NCBI RefSeq assembly: GCF_030272615.1 | Contig: NC_081413.1 | Span: 556,413,136-556,477,135 of the forward strand | Direction: 5' to 3' | DNA length: 64,000 bases | Source of the DNA: Cryptomeria japonica | Taxonomy: Eukaryota > Streptophyta > Pinopsida > Cupressales > Cupressaceae | Part shown: positions 58,185-64,000 of the stretch, piece by piece | Layout of the letters: each line of letters starts with the position of its first letter | Position numbering within the stretch: position 1 is the stretch's first letter | Program-made: the position numbers and the translations under genes | Notes under the pieces: model-generated | Told to the model about the DNA's origin: nothing | Seen by the model: only the letters and a program-made list of their open reading frames with translations | The model's database searches: none

Positions 58185-58737
58185 GTTATCAAGAGTGCAT
58201 TTATGGATTTGATTGTGTGTAAGATTTTTGCATCAATATTTCGAATCACTCTGTGATCCATCATCAGGATGAAGAGAGACAAATAAGATGAAAAGTTGTA
58301 GACTTGGAATAAATAGGAAGGATTGGAGAAGGGTGCGCGAAGAACAAGATACCAAGATCGTCAAACCTCAATAGAAGGACAAAAGAGGAAATAAAATTAA
58401 AACAAAAAACATTATATATATATATATATATTGGTCTTTAATTTGGTTTTTGCTTTTCTCTTTCTTTATTCTCTCTGTTTTTTGTTTTTATTTTATTTCC
58501 TCTTTTGTCCTTCTGTTGAGGTTTGACCATCTTGGTATCCCATTCTTCGTGCACCCTTCTCCAATCCTTCCTATTTATTCCAAGTTTGCAACTTTTCATC
58601 TTATTCAACTCTCTTCATCCTCATGATGGATCATGGAGTGTGATCCGAAACGTTGATGCAAAAATCTTACACACAATCAAATCCAGAAACGCACTCTTTA
58701 TAATTTTATGATGGATTGTGGAAATCTCTTAGAACTG
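58185..58737. mobile_element. Foldback (MITE-like) element with long inverted arms
   Basis: The two halves are inverted copies: for example GGATTTGATTGTGTGTAAGA (58205-58224) returns as TCTTACACACAATCAAATCC (58665-58684), and GAGGAAATAAAATTAAAAC in the left arm faces TTTTATTTTATTTCCTC in the right. The centre is a (TA)n run at 58413-58431. GTGTATCTTA is present on both sides (58175-58184 and 58738-58747), while the 3' LTR has a single GTGCATCTTA at 63123. It has no ORF of its own. A 9-10 bp duplication suggests a Mutator-type transposase acting in trans. The left arm appears to lack about 35 terminal bases that the right arm keeps. Confidence 0.9.
58413..58431. repeat. TA dinucleotide run at the centre of the foldback element
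   Basis: About nine TA units separate the arms. Such runs are a known feature of foldback element loops and are prone to length change. Confidence 0.9.
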
Positions 58738-58841
58738 GTGTATCTTAATGTCTGTAATTGAAATTGAGAGTCATCTTTGCTCCTCTCCTCTTTGAATTTA
58801 ATAGTGTGGAAGGCGTTTTCACGTAGTTCTTTCCTTACAAG

Positions 58842-58853
58842 TGGTATCAGAGC
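58842..58853 (+). promoter_or_regulatory. Primer binding site of the LTR-gag-LTR element
   Basis: TGGTATCAGAGC, identical to the plant initiator-Met site, is two bases after the LTR end at 58839. Confidence 0.93.
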
Positions 58854-58955
58854 GTGGCTAGTGTGTATCCTTGTGGGTAGGATGACTTGTTTGTGTTAAT
58901 TTTGTTGTGGGAGTTTTGTAGAAAAACTTGCATTTTTGTGAAATTACAGATTGAG

Positions 58956-59522
58956 ATGGCTAGCATATCAGGAAGAGTGGACATTGATAAATTCAATGGA
59001 AACATTTATGAGTTATGGAAACTCAAGATGGAAGACCTGTTGGTTGATACATACCTTTGGTTTGTATTGTCTGGGTCAAAACCATCAAGCATGAAACAAG
59101 AAGATTGGGACCTCATAGATAAGAAGGCCAAAGGGCTGATCAGATTATGCCTTTCGGATTTTGTTCTCTTGAATGTTCATGAGGAGAAGACAATAGCTTC
59201 TTTATGGAAGAAACTTGGTGATATTTATCAGGGAAAGTCTCTGGTAAACAAATTATTCCTAAGGAAGAAGTTATACTCCTTGAAGATGAGCAAAGGGACA
59301 TTTGTGGCAGATCATTTAAATTCCTTCAACATGGTTATAGCACAGTTAACTTTTGTGGGAGAAAATATTGAGGATGAGGATCATTGTGTGCTTCTGTTGT
59401 GTTCCTTTCTTGACACATGGGATCATCTTGTGATGGCCATTGGAAGTACAAAAACCACTTTCAAAATGGAAGATGTGGTTGCTTCACTACTGTCAGAGGA
59501 AGCACAAAGGAAATCCTCTTAA
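58956..59522 (+). CDS. gag: Copia-type Gag of the non-autonomous element
   Basis: The ATG at 58956 is chosen because MASISGRVDIDKFNGNIYEL matches the usual start of copia Gag, although the frame is open upstream to 58887. The 188-codon product has the Gag polyprotein (UBN2-type) features: WKLKMEDLLVD, AKGLIRLCLSDFVL, LWKKLGDIYQGKSLVNKLFL and FVADHLNSFNMVIAQL. The frame ends at TAA 59520-59522. Homologous basic sequence continues (RTKEKFKQKDRRSKSNS) up to about 59660, where the expected zinc knuckle cysteines are lost. An almost unbroken gag without pol is notable in a window where all other ORFs are broken. Confidence 0.8.
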   Translation: MASISGRVDIDKFNGNIYELWKLKMEDLLVDTYLWFVLSGSKPSSMKQEDWDLIDKKAKGLIRLCLSDFVLLNVHEEKTIASLWKKLGDIYQGKSLVNKLFLRKKLYSLKMSKGTFVADHLNSFNMVIAQLTFVGENIEDEDHCVLLLCSFLDTWDHLVMAIGSTKTTFKMEDVVASLLSEEAQRKSS

Positions 59523-61906
59523 ATGGTCAAAGAATCTCTGACTGTGAGGGGTAGAACAAAGGAAAAATTCAAGCAAAAGGATAGGAGGTCCAAATCCAAT
59601 TCACATGGGAGATCAAGGTCTCTGGGAAAAAATTCCAAGGTGAGGTACTAGAATTATGGGTAGATTGGTGAGAGGAGCTGAAATTCTTTCTCTGCATGGG
59701 GATGTTGATAGTGATTAGTCACTCAACATTTATGTGGTAATGCTAGATGGAATCCTACACTGTGGTGCTCAATGTAGACATGACTGACAAATCGGATTTG
59801 TGTTTGATATGGTTTTTAAGTCACAATTGTCTGCATGAATATTCTCTTTGAGATCTCATTTTGCATGTAACTAATGTGATAGTGAGTTTGTGTGTAGCTG
59901 ATTGGATTTGCAAGTTATGCAATTGTGTGGGCTGATCACCTATTCAGTTGCAGTGGGATAACTTGTATGTGGACTGTCTATATCCTCAATGTCTGATTCA
60001 ACACTTATGCAGACTTGCTAGTTGAACTTGTATGAGGTCACTTGTGCATTGGTGTGGTTGCTTTGAGATAAGAAAATATATGATGAGTGAGTACCTGGAT
60101 AGTCGTTTATGGGGTCCTATAGAATGGTGTATTTCCTTCATTTGGAGATATTGGTTTCACTTGGTGTGACTAGCAGTACACCTGTGTGTGTGGACTTGAA
60201 AGATTTTCAGATTTAGGAAATGGATCGTCATGATGCTTGGAGAGATCGGTACAATGTATCAATGCGAGCTTTAGCAATGACTACATTTTCATCATTGGAT
60301 GGTGGAAGTTTTTCTTAGTGTGCAAAAGTTTGAAGGATGCCTTAGATCTTGTTGTTGCAAAGAGGTATTTCACATGTGTGGGTATACTTGTAGAAGATGG
60401 TGATCTTCTTGTTTTGTTGACAACATGAGGGCTCAAGGAGTCCTTGATTGAGGTGTTGGTTATGCTTGACCAGTGATGTTGGTTTTGAGTATGATGGTGT
60501 TATGTCTTGGTACACTCTTGATACTAGTTTAGAGTTTGGCATGATACATTACTCTTGATACCATGGTATTCTCACTTGGGGCATGTGTTCTCCTAAGAAG
60601 ATATGATAAGATTATGGTGTCATGATGAGTTCCTGATTCTACAAATTGGAGCCTTAATAGTGGTCTGGTGAGTTCTCTTTGTGTTGGCGGGTGTTGGTCA
60701 TATGTCTGAGAACTTCATGGGAATGTAGACATGCATTTGGAGTTTGGCATAGATTGATCAATTATTGGCACTCATGGATACATAGAGACTTAGATGAGGC
60801 TATAGTTCTCTTGAAATGAGAGATGTATGCTAAGATGGTTACTCTTGATGAGATTTCAACTGGAAGTCCGAAGAGCCTATATATTGATTGAATTTGAATT
60901 TAACAGAGATCTATGAGGAGATTTCTCTTGGATAAGTCATAATGAATTAGAGATTTTTTAGGGGTGTTCTCATTACCCACTCTTGGTCTACTCGACAATT
61001 TTTCACTTGGGAGGTATTGCCCATTGTCTCTCAAGTGCTTTATGATTTTCTTTCATATTTATGGATTTTTGAATTAAAGTTAGATAGTTTTGGATCCTAT
61101 TCTTTTTGAGAGATGGATAGCATGGTTATTTTCTTAACATAGGGGATGGCAGCGATCTGATTTCCTAAAATAGGAAATGGAATAGTTGGATCTTCTATTG
61201 GGGTCAGAAAGGAGATCTTACTTGTCACAACTGACACTTAAAGGAGTATGCAGAAGGACATGCTACATGTTCTATCTTGTAGCCTTTTCTCTTTGGTTTT
61301 TTAGTGATCTTCATGGATGTTCAGATTCACTTGGCATTGGATGTGAGGTTTTGTACATAGCTACAATGATGACTAGTTTGTGGTCATATGTTGTCACTTG
61401 GGTGATGGCATGAAGGTTCTTGTATCTCTATATTCTGTCAGATGAGAAGAACTTTGAAGAGCTATGTGAGGCTTGTTGAGAGAGGTGTTTCATGTAGAAC
61501 TTTTGTTTGCAAGATGTGCTTATCTTTGTGGATGGTCCTTGGTAATACATGCTTACTTCTTCTATGTTTTGAAATTGGTAGACTCTATATGTTTCTTTGG
61601 TTCTTTTCATATTCAGCATTATCCATGTAGTGGGAGTTTCTGGATGTGTTGTCTTCATCGTCTAGTTTGCACATGGAGCTTGTGGCTACTGATTATGGGT
61701 TGATTATGCTGGTGGTATGAGTTTACTAATAAAGGATGCCTCAGTGGTATGTGAGATTAGATTACTAGCACTTGTTATGGGTGTTATTTTTCAATCGTGT
61801 GGATTTGTCATTTTGATGAGAGCAATTATCCTAGTTGTTTGTTCTAGCTAATATTCAGTCTTGATTGTTCTGGAGATACCAATAAGTTCTTTGTCAAGTG
61901 GGAGAA
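59523..61906 (+). other. Non-coding interior of the LTR-gag-LTR element
   Basis: After the decayed end of gag (to about 59660), 2.2 kb of T- and G-rich sequence follows without any recognisable pol motif on either strand. The short ORFs here show no domain. The stretch ends with CAAGTGGGAGAA (61895-61906), the polypurine tract of the 3' LTR. Confidence 0.7.
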
Positions 61907-63205
61907 TATTGAAAATGGGTGTCTCAAAATTATTGCTTGAAATCTTGTGCAGATGGCACTTGGTCTCTGAAATGAGCAGTTTGGTGTTGATAACGTTCAT
62001 GTTATTGATCATCTTCAAAGGAAATTGAATAACCTTCATGTTATATACCCACCTCGAGAAGTAGTGTGCAGAGTGTTGCGGGATAGCATGGAAAGGAAAC
62101 TAAGTCCTTTTCATTTAACCCCGCAGTGTGACAAAGGTGTGACAAATATGGTTGTTGGATAGCGGGATGAAGAAGACTTGGTCTTCATCTTGCCACCTTG
62201 CGGGACTCTAAGTGTCCAATAAGAGGACGTGCAAGATAGCAAAAGACAGTTTGCTTTGTCTTCCCTGCCATCTTCCGAGGGGTGTCTAGAGAGAACAATG
62301 ATGGTGTGGGATAAAGATGAAGGGCAAAGGGATGGTCTCCCCACCACCCCACATGTAATTTGAAGGTTCCTAAGGAGCGTTGTGGGTTAACTGGGGGAGC
62401 ATGAAACATGATCTTCTTGCCATCTTGCATTGATGTCAAAAGTGACTTCAATGATAAGTTGATCTGAAAGCGACAAAGGTGGTGAGCACGATCAAATGTC
62501 AAGCAACTTGTTGAGTTGTGCATAGTTGATTGATAGAAATTGGAATGACTCAGAGGAAACGATGGAGACAAAATGGCATGTTATTGACAATTTGAGGAAG
62601 TTTGACAGTTGGAGATGTGGAAATCGAACTGAGTCATTTTCTTGATAGAGAGGTATAAACATCTGAAGAAACGGTTGCACTAAGTATGAAAAGGTTGTAG
62701 AGCCGGTGAGAGGCCCAAAATACTTTTTGCAGAAATGTTTGTAATTGAGGTTAGAAAGATGATTGCCTTGAAGACTAGAAGTTGGTAAAGACTGATTTCA
62801 GATGGTTGGATGCTAAGTGAAATAGTTGGAGGTTGATGAGTGGTTGGTTTGTGTCAGATGCCAAATTGCAAAACTATTGTTCCTTTTGTCTGTGTAGTGC
62901 GTGGGTCGAGTTCTATCTGTAGGTTCAATGCTGTCAGAATAGAGACTATGTGATCTACACCTGAGAGCTTAATCTGTACCTTCTATGTAATAAACATTTT
63001 AGTGTAATACAAGAGATTAGCTTTGGGGGTGAGTTTTTTAATCCGTAAGGGTTTTCCCACGTAAATTTTGTGTTCTCTCTATACTTATGTAAATCTTTTG
63101 TTTGCTTTGTTATCTTGTTAATGTGCATCTTAGTGTCTGTAATTAAAATTGAAATTCATCTCTGCTCCTCTCCTCTTTGAATTTAACATTGTGGAAGGCG
63201 TTTAT
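61907..63205 (+). repeat. 3' LTR of the LTR-gag-LTR element
   Basis: It starts TATTGAAAATGGGTGTCTC, where TGTT is expected, and aligns with 56932 onward. It carries the unoccupied target of the foldback element at 63123-63132 and ends matching at GTGGAAGGCGTTT (63193-63205); the corresponding 5' LTR continues to TTCCTTACA. Confidence 0.88.
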
Positions 63206-64000
63206 GCATTGTGTATCACTCAAAATTAGTTCCTTTTCTTCCTTTTCTCTATGAGTGGAAGGAGAAGTGGAAGAAATCACACAAGGTTGAGACACATAAG
63301 ATGTTTGGAACTTCTCTTTGTGTTCTTTATAGGATTTAGGAAGTGGAACTGCAACATATATAGGAGGAATAAAAGTAGGAATAAGTCCAAATTCAAGATG
63401 TGGATCTAGAATAGTTATGTTCATATCCATCGATGAAGAATCATTATGAAGACTACTCAAAGTAGACCCTAAAGATTTAATCAAGGCATTTATTTTATTG
63501 GATTTAAACTTTTGATGGGATAGGAAGAGGAAAACATGAGGATTTTATAAAGGTTGAGGTTTTTTAGGCCAAAAGTAATCAAGGGTGAAGTTGCCACCAT
63601 TAGCTAAAGGCTAATAAAGACTATTATTGATCATTATAACTCACTCATTATGAGGAAACTTCAAACATTTATGAATGGTAGAAGGGATAGATTTTGTGGA
63701 ATTGAGTCATGGGTGTCCCAACTTCACATGAAATTTATTTGAGGTGGGGATAATGGAAAAGGTAACACCTAAACACTTATTGCCAACTTTAACAAGAAAG
63801 GTGATGGAACCTTTATTGGGACTTAATCACAATATTGGATTTATCATATGTATTTTGATGAAATTGCTATGTATAGAGATGTTCTTTCATGACAACATTC
63901 ACCGTACATACTAGATCAATAAACACTCCACATGAAAGCTTATCTTTAATTTTTTTAGTTATGTGTAATGCTCCATCATGTGCTTTTATTATATCTCAAG
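63206..64000 (-). pseudogene. Gypsy protease region, continuing beyond the right edge
   Basis: On the minus strand, from the window edge: a broken protease with GVFIDLVCTVNVVM (near 63930-63890), in which the active-site glycine is V (D-L-V), then IAISSKY and KLGHP.LNSTKSIPSTIHKC, ending LKFPHNE near 63650. The last part is close to the protease end of the Tat-like element at 5700-5800. After a stop-rich gap, the open 63484-63143 piece follows, with a Ser/Thr-rich character and YVAVPLPKSYKEHKEKF. It is cut near 63205 by the inserted element and resumes at 56931. Confidence 0.6.

Larger units (their letters stand above)
56932..58839 (+). repeat. 5' LTR of the LTR-gag-LTR element, carrying a foldback insertion
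   Basis: It starts TGTTAAGAGTGGGTGTCTC and ends TTCCTTACA, just before the primer binding site. Compared with 61907-63205 it has a 553-bp foldback element plus a duplicated 10-bp target (58175-58747) and an extra ~30-bp segment near 57060-57090 (a duplicated AATAACCTTCAT-type sequence). Without these the two LTRs have similar lengths. Confidence 0.88.
56932..63205 (+). mobile_element. Copia-derived non-autonomous element (LTR-gag-LTR)
   Basis: Two related LTRs flank an initiator-Met primer binding site, a copia-type gag and about 2.4 kb without any recognisable protease, integrase, RT or RNase H. This is the structure of terminal-repeat retrotransposons with a gag domain, which rely on other elements for reverse transcription and integration. 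It interrupts a minus-strand gypsy remnant, whose coding pieces lie on both sides. The 3' LTR is cut about 20 bp short at its right end, so no target duplication was verifiable. The 5' LTR is enlarged by a foldback insertion. Confidence 0.8.

Noticed and set aside
1..64000. tRNA, rRNA, CRISPR, bacterial operon or host plant gene
   Set aside because: I looked on both strands and saw no cloverleaf-like block, no spacer-repeat array and no spliced host coding pattern; all recognisable coding matches are to transposon proteins.

Overview
The window looks like intergenic DNA from a seed plant with a large, retrotransposon-rich genome. A gymnosperm is plausible, but nothing here fixes the species. 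The base composition is AT-rich and I found no convincing host gene, tRNA, rRNA or CRISPR array. Every recognisable coding stretch is a decayed LTR-retrotransposon protein or a plant mobile domain (PMD) protein of the kind carried by transposons. All ORFs are broken by stops or frameshifts. A few catalytic residues are lost as well. No element in the window appears able to move by itself.

Layout, left to right. (1) 1-10028: a minus-strand Ty3/gypsy element of the Tat type, with gag, protease, RT, Ty3 RNase H, a second archaeal-type RNase H and integrase, preceded by a leader with a 230-bp tandem duplication. (2) 10029-16617: a plus-strand Ty1/copia element with a truncated 5' LTR and a nearly complete 3' LTR. 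(3) 16618-17792: an LTR-like block in minus orientation. (4) 17793-23353: the 3' part of a plus-strand Athila-like Ty3/gypsy element (integrase, an extra downstream ORF, polypurine tract, 3' LTR). (5) 23354-23800 and 42635-44000: two halves of one minus-strand PMD gene. (6) 23801-42634: a complete minus-strand Athila-like element of the same broad type as (4), inserted in the PMD gene with a CCCCT target duplication. (7) 31121-37940: a complete minus-strand Ty1/copia element nested in the RT of (6) with a TACAT target duplication. (8) 44000-45975: repeat-rich DNA ending in a plus-strand polypurine tract and a TGTAGACACC LTR. The PMD gene may be an antisense accessory ORF of that element. (9) 45976-55196: AT-rich DNA with two pieces of an old minus-strand copia pol (RNase H at 47080-47640, RT at 52140-52830). 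(10) 55197-64000: a minus-strand Ty3/gypsy remnant with a protease segment but no visible RT or integrase. It is split by a copia-derived LTR-gag-LTR element (56932-63205), whose 5' LTR in turn carries a 553-bp foldback element with a 10-bp target duplication.

The window therefore records several rounds of nested insertion, three of them clear: copia in Athila-like element in PMD gene; foldback in copia-type LTR; copia-type element in a gypsy remnant. The least explained coding material is the long ORF after integrase shared by the two Athila-like copies, and the PMD ORF antisense to the nearby LTR. All identifications rest on motif recognition by eye. No database search was run, and boundaries given without LTR or target-site support are approximate.
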